This document shows, one piece after another, positions 16,948 to 26,364 of a DNA stretch of 46,433 nt. The stretch is taken from contig JALZWO010000185.1 in assembly GCA_023300375.1 (NCBI GenBank), positions 1 to 46,433 on the forward strand, read 5' to 3'. Position 1 is the stretch's first letter; every line of letters starts with the position of its first letter. A program made the translations under genes and the position numbers. The notes under the pieces were generated by a model. It was not told the origin of the DNA and did no database searches. It saw only the letters and a list, made by a program, of their open reading frames with translations. The stretch comes from Granulosicoccus sp. (lineage in GTDB: Bacteria > Pseudomonadota > Gammaproteobacteria > Granulosicoccales > Granulosicoccaceae).

Positions 16948-17814
16948 TCAGGCTAGATCATCGCCAATCTGAACAGCGCGATCTCGTGACGCCTTAAGTG
17001 CCTCTGTAATAATCGCAGGTGTAGCCCTATTGTTGAACACTTGCAGCGCAGCAGCAGTCGTGCCACCTTTTGAGGTGACGTTCTCACGCAACTGAGCTGC
17101 ACTGTGTTGACCTTGTCGAGCCATACTTGCAGCACCGTATGCTGTTTCAACGGCGAGTTTTTCAGCGGTAGCGTGAGGCAGGCCAAGCTCGACTCCTGCC
17201 TGCGTCATGTGTTCTATCAGATAAAAGAAATAGGCAGGACCACTCCCCGACACAGCAGTCACGGCATCTAGCAACGGCTCTTCATCGACCCAGATACTCG
17301 TGCCAACAGCTCCCAGTAACGACTCTGCCCTTTGTATGTCCGCCTCGTTGCATTGCTCGTTAGCATAAAGAGCCGTCACACCTAACCCTAATAAAGCGGG
17401 TGTATTGGGCATGCACCTTACTAATGCAGCGCCTTCAGGCAACCAGCTGCACATGCTGCTCGCACGAACACCTGCCGCTACAGACAAGTACAAAGGCCGT
17501 GAGACGGCTGTATTATCAGGGCGATCATTATGCAGTTGGGTGGTTATTGATTCACAAACACCTTGCACGATATCCGGCTTGACTGCGAAAACGATGCCTA
17601 ACTGCTGGGTGGTATCCGTAGGTGTGGCTAAATTCGATGAAAGCGCAGCTTCGATGGTTGCCTCACTGCGTATCCCGAAAGACTGTTCAGCTCGTTGACG
17701 AGATGGCAAGTTGGGGTCAACTACAACGATCTGATCAGCCGTTACGTCACTAGCCAATAAGCCGCCTATTAAGCTGCTTGCCATGTTGCCAGCACCTACG
17801 AATAACCAGCGCAT
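16948..17814 (-). CDS. proC: Pyrroline-5-carboxylate reductase
   Basis: ProC makes proline by NAD(P)H-dependent reduction of pyrroline-5-carboxylate. The 288-residue product has the Rossmann start FVGAGNMASSLIGGLL, FAVKPDIV, and the family signature region VRCMPNTPALLGLGVTALYAN and DAVTAVSGSGPAYFFYLIEHMTQAGVELGL, followed by LRENVTSKGGTTAAAL. All catalytic-region words are intact. Its ATG overlaps the transaldolase stop by 1 base (TAATG), so the two are translationally coupled. Confidence 0.95.
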   Translation of the reverse strand: MRWLFVGAGNMASSLIGGLLASDVTADQIVVVDPNLPSRQRAEQSFGIRSEATIEAALSSNLATPTDTTQQLGIVFAVKPDIVQGVCESITTQLHNDRPDNTAVSRPLYLSVAAGVRASSMCSWLPEGAALVRCMPNTPALLGLGVTALYANEQCNEADIQRAESLLGAVGTSIWVDEEPLLDAVTAVSGSGPAYFFYLIEHMTQAGVELGLPHATAEKLAVETAYGAASMARQGQHSAAQLRENVTSKGGTTAAALQVFNNRATPAIITEALKASRDRAVQIGDDLA

Positions 17815-18938
17815 TAGCTAGCAACCGATTTGCGTTTATCTGCCAACACAGCCAGTAGTCGATCAAAAGACTCTGCAAACGACTGAATGCCATCAGCCTC
17901 CAGTTTGTCTGTGATGGTATTGAGCGATACGCCAAATTCGGTGAGTCCAGATATATCTTTATGGGCTTGAGCTAGATTCTTCATAAGTCTCGACTCAGCA
18001 ACTCCGTGATCTTTAAATGCTTCCATTGTTTTGGGTGGGACTGTGTTGACTGTATCTGGTCCGATGAGCTCTTCGATATACATAACATCGGAATAGTCGG
18101 GGTTTTTAACACCCGTGCTTGCCCACAGAAGCCGCTGAGGGCGGGCACCTTGGTCGCGCAGATTGGCAAATTGCTCACTGCCAAACAGATTGACAAAATG
18201 CCCGTAGGCAACCTTTGCATTGGCGATAGCGATTTTTCCCTTGAGAGCTTTGGCAGCATCACTACCATTGTCTTCCAGTTCCTTGTCAACGCTGACGTCC
18301 ACTCGGCTGACGAAAAAGCTGGCTACAGAAGCAATTTTATCAACAGGATGCCCATCAGCATGTCGACGTTCCAAACCGCGAATGTAAGCTTGAGCGATCT
18401 CCTTGTAACGTGAAACGCTGAACAACAACGTAACGTTAACGTTAACGCCCATTGCAGTGAGTGCTTCGAAGGCTTTGACACCAGCACTTGTGCCAGGCAC
18501 CTTGATCATCAAATTTGGGCGATTGACGCGGCCATGTAGTTCCATACCCATTGCAATGGTGCCGGCGGCGTCATGTGCAAGCTCTGGAGTGACTTCTAGG
18601 CTAACCATACCGTCCACACCATTAGTGGCTTCATAGGTCGCGGCGAAGGCATCAGCTGCAGCCTGTATATCTGGAATGGCAAGCTGGTTGAATAACTCTA
18701 ATTCACTAACATCCTTCTGCTTTCCAACTATGGCCGTAATTTCACTGTCGTATTCTGACGTTTTGGCAATTGCTTGTTCAAAAATGGCTGGGTTGGATGT
18801 CAGTCCCATCAAACGATCGTCTTTGATCATCGCTTGTAAGTCACCGTCCATCAGGCTCTTCTGTATGTAGTCAAGCCATAGGCTTTGGCCAATGTCGTAT
18901 GCCATAGCCATGGGGTTAGTTGCGTTATTTGAGCTCAT
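17814..18938 (-). CDS. tal: Transaldolase
   Basis: Transaldolase moves a dihydroxyacetone unit in the non-oxidative pentose phosphate pathway. The 374-residue product matches the longer subfamily found in actinobacteria and cyanobacteria, with DRLMGLTSNPAIFEQAI near the start, LMIKVPGT carrying the Schiff-base Lys (about residue 144), GVNVNVTLLFSVSRYKEIAQAYIRGLERR, ASFFVSRVDVSVDKEL and RLLWASTGVKNPDYSD. It sits between yggS and proC, which are usually direct neighbours, and overlaps proC by one base. That placement is unusual and hints at linked control of proline synthesis and NADPH or sugar-phosphate supply. Confidence 0.93.
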   Translation of the reverse strand: MSSNNATNPMAMAYDIGQSLWLDYIQKSLMDGDLQAMIKDDRLMGLTSNPAIFEQAIAKTSEYDSEITAIVGKQKDVSELELFNQLAIPDIQAAADAFAATYEATNGVDGMVSLEVTPELAHDAAGTIAMGMELHGRVNRPNLMIKVPGTSAGVKAFEALTAMGVNVNVTLLFSVSRYKEIAQAYIRGLERRHADGHPVDKIASVASFFVSRVDVSVDKELEDNGSDAAKALKGKIAIANAKVAYGHFVNLFGSEQFANLRDQGARPQRLLWASTGVKNPDYSDVMYIEELIGPDTVNTVPPKTMEAFKDHGVAESRLMKNLAQAHKDISGLTEFGVSLNTITDKLEADGIQSFAESFDRLLAVLADKRKSVAS

Positions 18939-18996
18939 TGTTCTTATGTTTTCTGGATTAGATGGGTGGGAAGTTTATCAATGAATGAGGTTAAGA

Positions 18997-19695
18997 CTAG
19001 CGTTCTCTCGCACCAAATATCGCGGTGCCTATGCGAACCATGGTGGAGCCCTCTGCAATAGCAGCCTCCATGTCTGCGCTCATACCCATAGAAAGTGTGT
19101 CCAGCTCCGGGTAGGTTGTCTGGAGGCTCTCAAGCGCGAGTCTTAACTGCGCAAATGCTATTCTTTGCTCGCTCATAGCATCATGTGGTGTCGGGATTGC
19201 CATGAGCCCACGTAATTTCAGTCCCTTGAGTGACGAACAGTGGGCGGCTAGCTCAGGTAATTCATTAATTGAAATGCCAGCTTTTGAGGCTTCATTGTCC
19301 ACATTGATCTGCAGGCAGATATTCAATGGTGGAAGATGTTCGGGACGTTGTTCGGAGAGCCGCTTGGCAACCTTGAGACGGTCAACGCCATGTGCCCATT
19401 GAAAATGTTCAGCAATTAGCGCTGTTTTTCGCGATTGAATAGCACCAATGAAGTGCCAGCTAAGCGACGTGTCATTGATTTGCAAAATTTTCTCGACTGC
19501 TTCATCGACATAGTTTTCACCGAATGCTCGCTGACCAGCCGCTACAGCTTGAAGAATATCGCCAACCGGCTTTTTCTTACTAACAGCCAGTAGCTGCACA
19601 TTTTCAGATGTTTTTCTGTACTGAGCTTCGTGCTTCAGTACGTGTGCCTTGACAGACTTAAGAGCTGTTGCAATGTCCAATGAGATTTGGTTCAC
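18997..19695 (-). CDS. yggS: PLP homeostasis protein YggS (PLPBP)
   Basis: The 232-residue product is a single-domain PLP-binding protein with an alanine-racemase-like TIM barrel. The PLP lysine lies in LLAVSKKKPVGDI (about residues 29-41), followed by FGENYVDEAVEKI, SWHFIGAIQSRK, LQINVDNEASKAGI and LSMGMSADMEAAIAEGSTMVRIGTAIFG, all family landmarks. PLPBP buffers vitamin B6 and affects amino acid metabolism. It is the first gene of the operon and is divergent from pilT across about 170 bases. Confidence 0.94.
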   Translation of the reverse strand: MNQISLDIATALKSVKAHVLKHEAQYRKTSENVQLLAVSKKKPVGDILQAVAAGQRAFGENYVDEAVEKILQINDTSLSWHFIGAIQSRKTALIAEHFQWAHGVDRLKVAKRLSEQRPEHLPPLNICLQINVDNEASKAGISINELPELAAHCSSLKGLKLRGLMAIPTPHDAMSEQRIAFAQLRLALESLQTTYPELDTLSMGMSADMEAAIAEGSTMVRIGTAIFGARER

Positions 19696-19864
19696 GTAAT
19701 TGTCGCTAAAGCCGTGATTATGGTCTGTTTAGCCTGCTACAGGCAATGATAGCTAAGAAATTTCTGTAAACGGCCGACAAGGTCTCCATTGGTCAGAAGT
19801 GGTGCGTGCTATCAGAAGTACGTCGACCTTCGAATTTTAAAGACACTAACAAAGGCAACGATTA

Positions 19865-20902
19865 ATGGATATTGCTCAGCTATTGACGTTTGGCGTCAAA
19901 AACGGCGCATCGGACATGCATCTCTCTGCAGGGCTTCCTCCGATGATCCGTGTGGACGGCGATATGCGCCGCGTCAATGTGCCTGCCTTGGACCATGCTG
20001 CTGTGCAGGCGATGGTTTACGACATCATGAACGATAAGCAGCGTAAGGACTATGAAGAGAGAATGGAGACTGACTTTTCCTTCGAAATTCCTGACACGGC
20101 TCGATTTCGTGTCAATGCCTTTAACCAGAACCGTGGTTGTGGTGCCGTGTTCAGAACCATCCCAACAGAAATCTTAACGTTGGAACAGCTAGGTGCGCCC
20201 AAAATATTCCAAGAAATTTCAGCGATGCCTCGTGGCATAGTTCTGGTAACGGGGCCAACCGGTTCGGGTAAGTCGACAACACTTGCCGCGATGATGGATT
20301 ACAAGAACGAATCTGAATTGGGACATATCCTCACTATCGAAGATCCCATAGAATTTGTTCACGAAAGCAAAAAATGTTTGATTAATCAGCGCGAAGTTCA
20401 TCGCGATACGTTTGGTTTTGGGCCTGCCCTACGATCGGCTTTGCGTGAAGACCCAGACGTTATTCTGGTGGGTGAGATGCGTGATATGGAAACTATCTCA
20501 CTGGCACTGACCGCTGCGGAAACGGGCCATTTGGTTTTCGGTACCTTGCACACCAGTTCTGCGGCCAAGACGGTCGATCGTATTGTTGATGTGTTTCCTG
20601 GTGGGGAAAAGGCGATGGTGCGCTCGATGTTGTCTGAATCCTTGCGTGCGGTAATTTCGCAAACTCTACTTAAAAAGAAAGGCGGTGGTCGTGTTGCCGC
20701 GCATGAAATCATGCTGGGAACACCAGCGATTCGAAACCTTATTCGTGAAGATAAGGTAGCCCAAATGTATTCAGCTATCCAGACTGGACAAGGTCACGGT
20801 ATGCAAACCCTTGATCAGAACCTTAAAGAGCTCGTTAAACGAGGGACTGTTGATCTAGCAGAAGCACGCAAGAAAGCACAAAACCCTGACAGCCTGATGT
20901 AG
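19865..20902 (+). CDS. pilT: Type IV pilus retraction ATPase PilT
   Basis: The 345-residue hexameric ATPase depolymerises pili and so drives twitching motility. Landmarks: GASDMHLSAGLPPMIRVDGD at the start, Walker A GPTGSGKSTTLAAM (about residues 131-144), Asp box IEDPIEF, Walker B DPDVILVGEMRDMET, His box GTLHTSSAAKTVDRI, and the PilT-specific AIRNLIRED (about 284-292). There is no zinc Cys cluster, which sets it apart from GspE. AAGG lies upstream of the ATG. pilU follows 47 bases later. Confidence 0.96.
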   Translation: MDIAQLLTFGVKNGASDMHLSAGLPPMIRVDGDMRRVNVPALDHAAVQAMVYDIMNDKQRKDYEERMETDFSFEIPDTARFRVNAFNQNRGCGAVFRTIPTEILTLEQLGAPKIFQEISAMPRGIVLVTGPTGSGKSTTLAAMMDYKNESELGHILTIEDPIEFVHESKKCLINQREVHRDTFGFGPALRSALREDPDVILVGEMRDMETISLALTAAETGHLVFGTLHTSSAAKTVDRIVDVFPGGEKAMVRSMLSESLRAVISQTLLKKKGGGRVAAHEIMLGTPAIRNLIREDKVAQMYSAIQTGQGHGMQTLDQNLKELVKRGTVDLAEARKKAQNPDSLM

Positions 20903-20949
20903 GCAGTTGAGTTTATTTTTCAACACAACTCAATTTAGAGGAATTTATA

Positions 20950-22128
20950 ATGGATCTTGAAGTTGCAAAGCGCTTCATGGATGAACTTTTGGTCAGCCTA
21001 TATAAAAAAGGCGGATCAGATCTGTTCATCATAGCTGGTGCTGCACCTTCCATGCGTGTGCATGGAAAGGTGAAGCCGGTTATGGAAAAAAAGCTGTCTG
21101 CGGAACATACGCTGGCACTTGCCCAATGCTTGATGACAGAAAAAGAGCGGGCTGATTTTTCCAAAAGCCGTGAATGCAATTTCGCTATTGCATTGCCTAA
21201 GATTTCAAGATTCCGTGTTAATGCTCTGGTTCAGAGAGGTAGTGCTGGGCTTGTGGTTCGGATAATACCTAATGAAATTCCTTCGTTTGCTGATTTGCAC
21301 ATGCCTGATATTCTCTCTCAGGTTGCGATGACTAAACGAGGTCTGGTGATTTTTGTAGGCGGTACAGGTTCTGGTAAGTCAACGAGCCTAGCTTCAATGG
21401 TTGATTATCGAAATGAGAACTCCAATGGGCATATCATCACCATTGAAGATCCTGTGGAATTTGTGCACCACCATAAGGGCTGTATAGTTACGCAGCGAGA
21501 AGTAGGCACAGATACGGCATCGTTTGAAATCGCTTTGAAAAATACTCTGAGACAAGCACCAGATGTAATACTGATCGGTGAGATACGTGACCAGAGGACC
21601 ATGGAGCACGCCATCGCGTTTGCTGAGACTGGACATCTATGTCTGGCAACACTGCATGCTAACAACACCAATCAGGCGATGGATCGAATTATCAACTTCT
21701 TCCCGGAGTCTCGTCATAAGCAACTACTGCTTGATTTGTCATTAAACGTGAAAGCATTTATTTCGCAACGATTGTTACCCACACCCAGTGGAAAGGGCCG
21801 GCGAGCTGCAGTTGAAGTTCTTCTCAATACGCCACTGATGGCCGACTTGATTCAAAAGGGAGAGATACACGAGATCAAAGCTCTGATGAAGAAAAGTGTT
21901 AATCAAGGTATGCAAACATTTGATCATGCTCTTTTTGATTTGCTAGGACAGAACGCAATCACCATCGAAGAAGCTATGCGAAATGCAGATTCTGTTAACG
22001 ATCTAAGGCTTCGCATCAAGCTAGAAGCTGGTAGCTCTTCAGCGGTTAATGATATTCTTTCTGAGTCAATGAGCCTGGAAGATGAGGACGATGATGAGAA
22101 CCAAAGTCATGGTCGAATGCATGGGTAG
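20950..22128 (+). CDS. pilU: PilT-dependent retraction ATPase PilU
   Basis: The 392-residue PilT paralogue helps retraction under load. Landmarks: GSDLFIIAGAAPSMRVHGKV, Walker A VGGTGSGKSTSLASM (about residues 136-150), IEDPVEFVHHHKGCIVTQREVG, DVILIGEIRDQRTMEHAI, and LATLHANNTNQAMDRIINFFPE, a PilU-typical wording. The acidic C-terminal tail (SLEDEDDDENQSHGRMHG) is longer than in PilT and typical of PilU. GAGGA is well placed before the ATG. The gene ends 40 bases before a strong terminator. Confidence 0.95.
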   Translation: MDLEVAKRFMDELLVSLYKKGGSDLFIIAGAAPSMRVHGKVKPVMEKKLSAEHTLALAQCLMTEKERADFSKSRECNFAIALPKISRFRVNALVQRGSAGLVVRIIPNEIPSFADLHMPDILSQVAMTKRGLVIFVGGTGSGKSTSLASMVDYRNENSNGHIITIEDPVEFVHHHKGCIVTQREVGTDTASFEIALKNTLRQAPDVILIGEIRDQRTMEHAIAFAETGHLCLATLHANNTNQAMDRIINFFPESRHKQLLLDLSLNVKAFISQRLLPTPSGKGRRAAVEVLLNTPLMADLIQKGEIHEIKALMKKSVNQGMQTFDHALFDLLGQNAITIEEAMRNADSVNDLRLRIKLEAGSSSAVNDILSESMSLEDEDDDENQSHGRMHG

Positions 22129-22163
22129 TGCATTCTACGGTATGGCGTTGTAGTCATAGAAAG

Positions 22164-22192
22164 AAAAAAACGCGCTATGAGCGCGTTTTTTT
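22164..22192. terminator. Bidirectional factor-independent terminator
   Basis: ACGCGC (22170-22175) and GCGCGT (22181-22186) form a stem with a 5-base loop, flanked by A-run 22164-22170 and T-run 22186-22192. It therefore works on both strands and separates the converging pilU and exostosin-like genes. Confidence 0.9.
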
Positions 22193-22213
22193 CCTTACAG
22201 AAAATCCTTTGTA

Positions 22214-23167
22214 CTAACGTTGACCACGAATACGTTGAACAGCTGTTCTGGTCATTAAGCCGCTAGATGCGATCCACTTGTTCCAAGGCAAAGTGGTATT
22301 CCGAGATTCTATTTGTCCAGTATTTAACAATAAACTCTCAATGGAATTTCCCAGTGTATTGAATAGCTTGTCGGGTGCATAGTTGCTTAGCCATGCTGCA
22401 CGAGCTGCATCGCCGCGTTCGATTGCTTCGTCAGCGTGTGATTTTAATATTGCCGGAATCGCTTTAATTCTATTTTCCCTAATTTGAATAGCGAAGCTCC
22501 AATCTGTTTCTTCGGGAGGCACCCATTGATCAGCGATTATGATAGGTGCTCGACCCGCCTCTAGTGTTTCGTACAAGCGAATAGACGAGGTCCCTATACC
22601 TCTTGGGCATAGCACGAACTTACTACTACCTAGTACGTTCGCGTAATCTTTGGCGCGTTGGTCTAGCTCTTCCGAACTGGTATTCCAAACGTTGAAATCA
22701 GAAGTGTCTTTTAAAAATGCACCTTCAGTGGGAAGGCGCATAACCTGCTGGCGCGAAGCATGACTCATTGCACCCATAAAGGAATATAACCATTTACGTT
22801 CCGCATTGGTATCGTAGATTGATGGTATGTGTTTGTTAGGCGTTGACAAGTACGCAAACGCGCGTTGACTACCCTTGTTCATTTGCTTTTGTGTCATGCA
22901 AGTATACAAACCGGGCAAGACATCCCAGGGGCGGTCCATTTCGTTATACATGAACACTTTTTCAGCAAACTGTTTAACAAATTCGTGATCCCTTAAGCGT
23001 CTGAACATGACATCGTCAAACTGCGTATTCTCGATGAATACAATAGCATCAGCTTGTTCAGGGTCGTTGCATAAGATATGAGTATGAGCACTGTCGTTTG
23101 GTGACAAACTTAACAGGGTGTCTAGGCCTGGATGTACTTCATACGCGGATGTAAGATATAGTTTCAT
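22214..23167 (-). CDS. Exostosin-like (GT47-type) glycosyltransferase
   Basis: The 317-residue product matches the exostosin family pattern. The start has no signal peptide (MKLYLTSAY). The middle holds WLYSFMGAMSHASRQQVMRL, and the C-terminal half has SKFVLCPRGIGTSSIRLYETLEAGRAPIIIADQWVPPEETDW, which is the nucleotide-sugar binding region of this family (CPRG...R.YE.L.AG..PVI..D). Bacterial exostosin-like proteins usually make surface polysaccharide. No polysaccharide locus is adjacent apart from the DUF5060 protein, which diverges from it. Confidence 0.75.
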   Translation of the reverse strand: MKLYLTSAYEVHPGLDTLLSLSPNDSAHTHILCNDPEQADAIVFIENTQFDDVMFRRLRDHEFVKQFAEKVFMYNEMDRPWDVLPGLYTCMTQKQMNKGSQRAFAYLSTPNKHIPSIYDTNAERKWLYSFMGAMSHASRQQVMRLPTEGAFLKDTSDFNVWNTSSEELDQRAKDYANVLGSSKFVLCPRGIGTSSIRLYETLEAGRAPIIIADQWVPPEETDWSFAIQIRENRIKAIPAILKSHADEAIERGDAARAAWLSNYAPDKLFNTLGNSIESLLLNTGQIESRNTTLPWNKWIASSGLMTRTAVQRIRGQR

Positions 23168-23442
23168 TGCATTTTAAAGACGGATGGCGGCTTTCGTCTG
23201 TGTTATCGGCCTGCAATGATGAAGATTGAAACTGAAATTGCACTGACATCGTTTAAAGTGAAAAATGTGATGAATATCGCGTTGAATTCAGTGCAGGATC
23301 ACAGATTTTGTCTGAGCCAATTCACAAAAATACAAAAATAAATTTAATATTGTGTCCAAAGGTAAAATCACCCTTTTCTAACTGCATACTGCTGACCCAG
23401 AGCAAAACACGCTTGAGTTATTTTAGTCTGCAGGTGTTTTTT

Positions 23443-26286
23443 ATGCGAAGTTCCCCCGTCCTATGTCGAGTCGTTACGTGCCTCTGCCTTTCGATGTTTT
23501 CATCTTTAGCAGTTTCCGCCACCGTGAGTGGTCAACTGAATAAGTGGCAGCCACTGAATATTGATTTTCAAGGCCCTTTATTTGATGAATCCTCTGAGTC
23601 GCCTAATCCATTTCTAGATTATCGTTTGTCGGTTATATTCACGAGCCCGTCAGGTCGCTCGACTCAAGTTCCCGGTTTTTTTGCGGGTGATGGAAACGGT
23701 GGTGGTCGGGGTCAAATATGGCGAGCGCGTTTTGCTGCAGATGAAGTAGGTCGATGGTCGTACCGCGCGCAACTGCGCTCAGGTTCACAGGTAGCGATCA
23801 GCCTTGATGACAACGCTGGAAACCAGGCGGGCCTAGAAGGTAGCAGCGGCCAGTTTGATATCCAGAATATTTCAGGTAATGCTGAAGGTTTTCTTAGACT
23901 AGGGCGATTGGAGTATGTAGGCAAACACTACATGAAGTTTCGTGATGGGCCTTATTGGATAAAAGGTGGGACCGATAGCCCCGAAAATCTCCTAGGCTTT
24001 GCAGGTATCGACGGCACAGTGGATCAAGGTGGCAACGAATCAGGCTTTCTACACAATTTCAACGAGCACCGTGCAGATTGGAACACGGGTGATCCTTTGT
24101 TCAGCAATTCATCGAGTGGAGTTGACAGTCGTGGACTTATCGGTGCGCTGAATTATTTGGGAGAGCAGGGAGTTAATTCTGTGTATTTCCTACCCATGAA
24201 TCTGGGTGGTGACGGCCAAGAGACCTTTCCATTCACAGGCGCCTCGCGTAGCCGTTTTGATAACACGCATTACGATATGTCCAAACTTTATCAGTGGAAT
24301 GAAGTTCTTGCACATGCGCAAAAGCAAGGAGTTGCTTTGAATATCGTACTCAGCGAAACCGAGCCTGCTAACGAGCAATGGCTAGACAATGGAGCACTTG
24401 GTGTTGAGCGAAAGTTATTTTTCCGTGAGCTAATTGCGCGCTTTGGCTATTTGCTAGCAGTTAAATGGAATCTTGGTGAAGAGAACGATTACCCGTTGGT
24501 CGAACTGCAAAAACATGCGAGCTATATTCGAGCGCTGGATTGGAGCGATAAGCCCATTGCTGTGCACACGCATATCAACCAGTTTTTTCGTTACGGAGAA
24601 TTAGTGGGTGATAGTCGTTTCAGTGCTAGTTCTATTCAATACGACCCCCAGTTTGCGGGGCAGTTTGTTGAGCAGTGGCGTGCAAATTCGGCCAATGCGG
24701 GCCACCCTTGGGTGCTGGACATGGACGAAAATACCAACGGACTTGGATCAGAGGGTGAGAACGAGAGGCGTAAGGAAATTCTCTATGATGTGTTTTTTAG
24801 TGGTGGCAACATCGAGTGGTATTTCGGTTCTCAGCCGTTGCCATTAGGCGGGGATACCACTGCCGGCAATTTCAGATTGCGTGAGGCTATGTGGCGACAG
24901 ATGCGAATTGCACGTGAAATGATGGAACGAGAGTTACCGTTCTGGGAGATGGAGCCTGCCGATTCGTTAGTGAGCGGTGATAGTTCTGCGTTCGGTGGCG
25001 CCGAAGTGTTTGCGTTACAGGGTGAGACGTATGCGGTGTATTTACCGCAAACAAACGGTGGTGAATCAATAAACCTCAGTGGCACAAATGCCTTGTTCAG
25101 ACAACGATGGTTTGATCCCCGAACTGGCGAAATGTTTAATGGCGCCTCTAACCTAGCAAGCTCTGGCAACCTGCGCCTAGGTTCACCGCCGTCGCGAATG
25201 GGTGATGACTGGGTTATGTTGTTAACACGCACGGGTTCTCTAACAAACGATACGCCTAATAGCCCAGAGGGTGACGACTCAACAGTCGGCTTTGATAATA
25301 ATGAAACACCACAGTTTGTGTCGGTACCTTCACCCACTATTGCGGTTGGCTCGCCATACAGCATCACATTAATCGCCACTGATAACGACGGTACTTTTCC
25401 AGTTGTGACGGTAGGTAGTGTGCCAGGAGGCATGCGTGTGGAGGGTCTTGGAAATGGTCAGCTTCGGCTCGATTGGATTCCATCGCGCTCTGGTGTTTTT
25501 GAAGTAGAACTGATTACCAGAGATGCGCGGGATAATTCCAGAATGAGCGAGCAGACTATGGTCATTACCGTTGGCGCGAGTGATATAAATGACAACAATA
25601 ATGATTCGCCGAACGATAATGACAACACGGGTACAGATGATGTTCTCAGTGGCTCACTGGGGTTTATCAATCTGCCATCACCTCAGGTACAACGAGGAGA
25701 GTCGTTTCGATTAAGTGTGCAGGCAGTGGATGGCAGTGGTCTTGCGCCTAGTGTCACGGTGGGCAATGTGCCTGGAGGCATGCGCGTGAATGGGCCAGGA
25801 AACGGAATTCTTGAACTGGAATGGTCGGTCCCTAACAATGCCAATCAGAGCTCCATTGTTGAACTGATTGCAATAGACCCACTCAATGGTGCCAATCGCG
25901 TTACTCAGCGCTTAGTCATTCATGTTGTTGATTCTATTAATGATGATAACAATTCAGATAATGACTCGGGCGAGAGCAACACGCCAACTGGGTCAACGGC
26001 CAATCCACCAGTCATTCGTCGTGTTGACCCGCAAAGGGTAAGGATTGGACAAACCTTGTCTATTCGTATCAAGGCGGATGATGAAGATGGCGTCCCCCCT
26101 GCATTGTTGGTTCTTGATCGGCCGAGCGGTGCCAGTTTTTCTGACAGTGGTGATGGTAGTAGAACCTTCATTTGGACTCCCACTGATACCGATGTTGGGC
26201 GGCTGGTGCTCACGTTTGTGGCTCAGGACCATGAACAACCCTCGCTAACTGACACCATTAATGTAGAAGTGCAGGTCGAACGTTAA
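23443..26286 (+). CDS. Secreted DUF5060/TIM-barrel protein with Ig-like repeats
   Basis: I place the start at ATG 23443, where a signal peptide begins (MRSSPVLCRVVTCLCLSMFSSLAVSA), giving 947 residues. Domains in order: a DUF5060-type beta domain (about residues 28-115, with LDYRLSVIFTSPSGRS and ADEVGRWSYRAQLRSG); a glycosidase-like TIM barrel (about 145-530, with HYDMSKLYQWNEVL, AVKWNLGEENDYP and DMDENTNGLGSEG); a collagen-binding-type beta domain (about 540-620, with YAVYLPQTNGG and QRWFDPRTGEMFNG); then three cadherin/He_PIG-like repeats (about 640-730, 760-850 and 865-947). The linkers are Asn/Asp-rich. The Glu residues in NLGEEND are candidate catalytic acids. It may act on an extracellular polysaccharide; substrate unknown. 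Confidence 0.75.
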   Translation: MRSSPVLCRVVTCLCLSMFSSLAVSATVSGQLNKWQPLNIDFQGPLFDESSESPNPFLDYRLSVIFTSPSGRSTQVPGFFAGDGNGGGRGQIWRARFAADEVGRWSYRAQLRSGSQVAISLDDNAGNQAGLEGSSGQFDIQNISGNAEGFLRLGRLEYVGKHYMKFRDGPYWIKGGTDSPENLLGFAGIDGTVDQGGNESGFLHNFNEHRADWNTGDPLFSNSSSGVDSRGLIGALNYLGEQGVNSVYFLPMNLGGDGQETFPFTGASRSRFDNTHYDMSKLYQWNEVLAHAQKQGVALNIVLSETEPANEQWLDNGALGVERKLFFRELIARFGYLLAVKWNLGEENDYPLVELQKHASYIRALDWSDKPIAVHTHINQFFRYGELVGDSRFSASSIQYDPQFAGQFVEQWRANSANAGHPWVLDMDENTNGLGSEGENERRKEILYDVFFSGGNIEWYFGSQPLPLGGDTTAGNFRLREAMWRQMRIAREMMERELPFWEMEPADSLVSGDSSAFGGAEVFALQGETYAVYLPQTNGGESINLSGTNALFRQRWFDPRTGEMFNGASNLASSGNLRLGSPPSRMGDDWVMLLTRTGSLTNDTPNSPEGDDSTVGFDNNETPQFVSVPSPTIAVGSPYSITLIATDNDGTFPVVTVGSVPGGMRVEGLGNGQLRLDWIPSRSGVFEVELITRDARDNSRMSEQTMVITVGASDINDNNNDSPNDNDNTGTDDVLSGSLGFINLPSPQVQRGESFRLSVQAVDGSGLAPSVTVGNVPGGMRVNGPGNGILELEWSVPNNANQSSIVELIAIDPLNGANRVTQRLVIHVVDSINDDNNSDNDSGESNTPTGSTANPPVIRRVDPQRVRIGQTLSIRIKADDEDGVPPALLVLDRPSGASFSDSGDGSRTFIWTPTDTDVGRLVLTFVAQDHEQPSLTDTINVEVQVER

Positions 26287-26306
26287 TGTCATAAAATGGA
26301 CTGACG

Positions 26307-26350
26307 GTGATAGGGTATTGTGTAGCAAGAGCTATTTAACTCCCTATCAC
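26307..26350. promoter_or_regulatory. 9-bp inverted repeat before tdk
   Basis: GTGATAGGG (26307-26315) and CCCTATCAC (26342-26350) are perfect inverted repeats with 26 bases between. They lie between the DUF5060 gene stop and the tdk GTG (26365), ending 14 bases before it. The stem could pair in the mRNA and affect tdk translation, or serve as a split operator. There is no T-run for a terminator. Confidence 0.5.
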
Positions 26351-26364
26351 GTGAGACATTTGTT

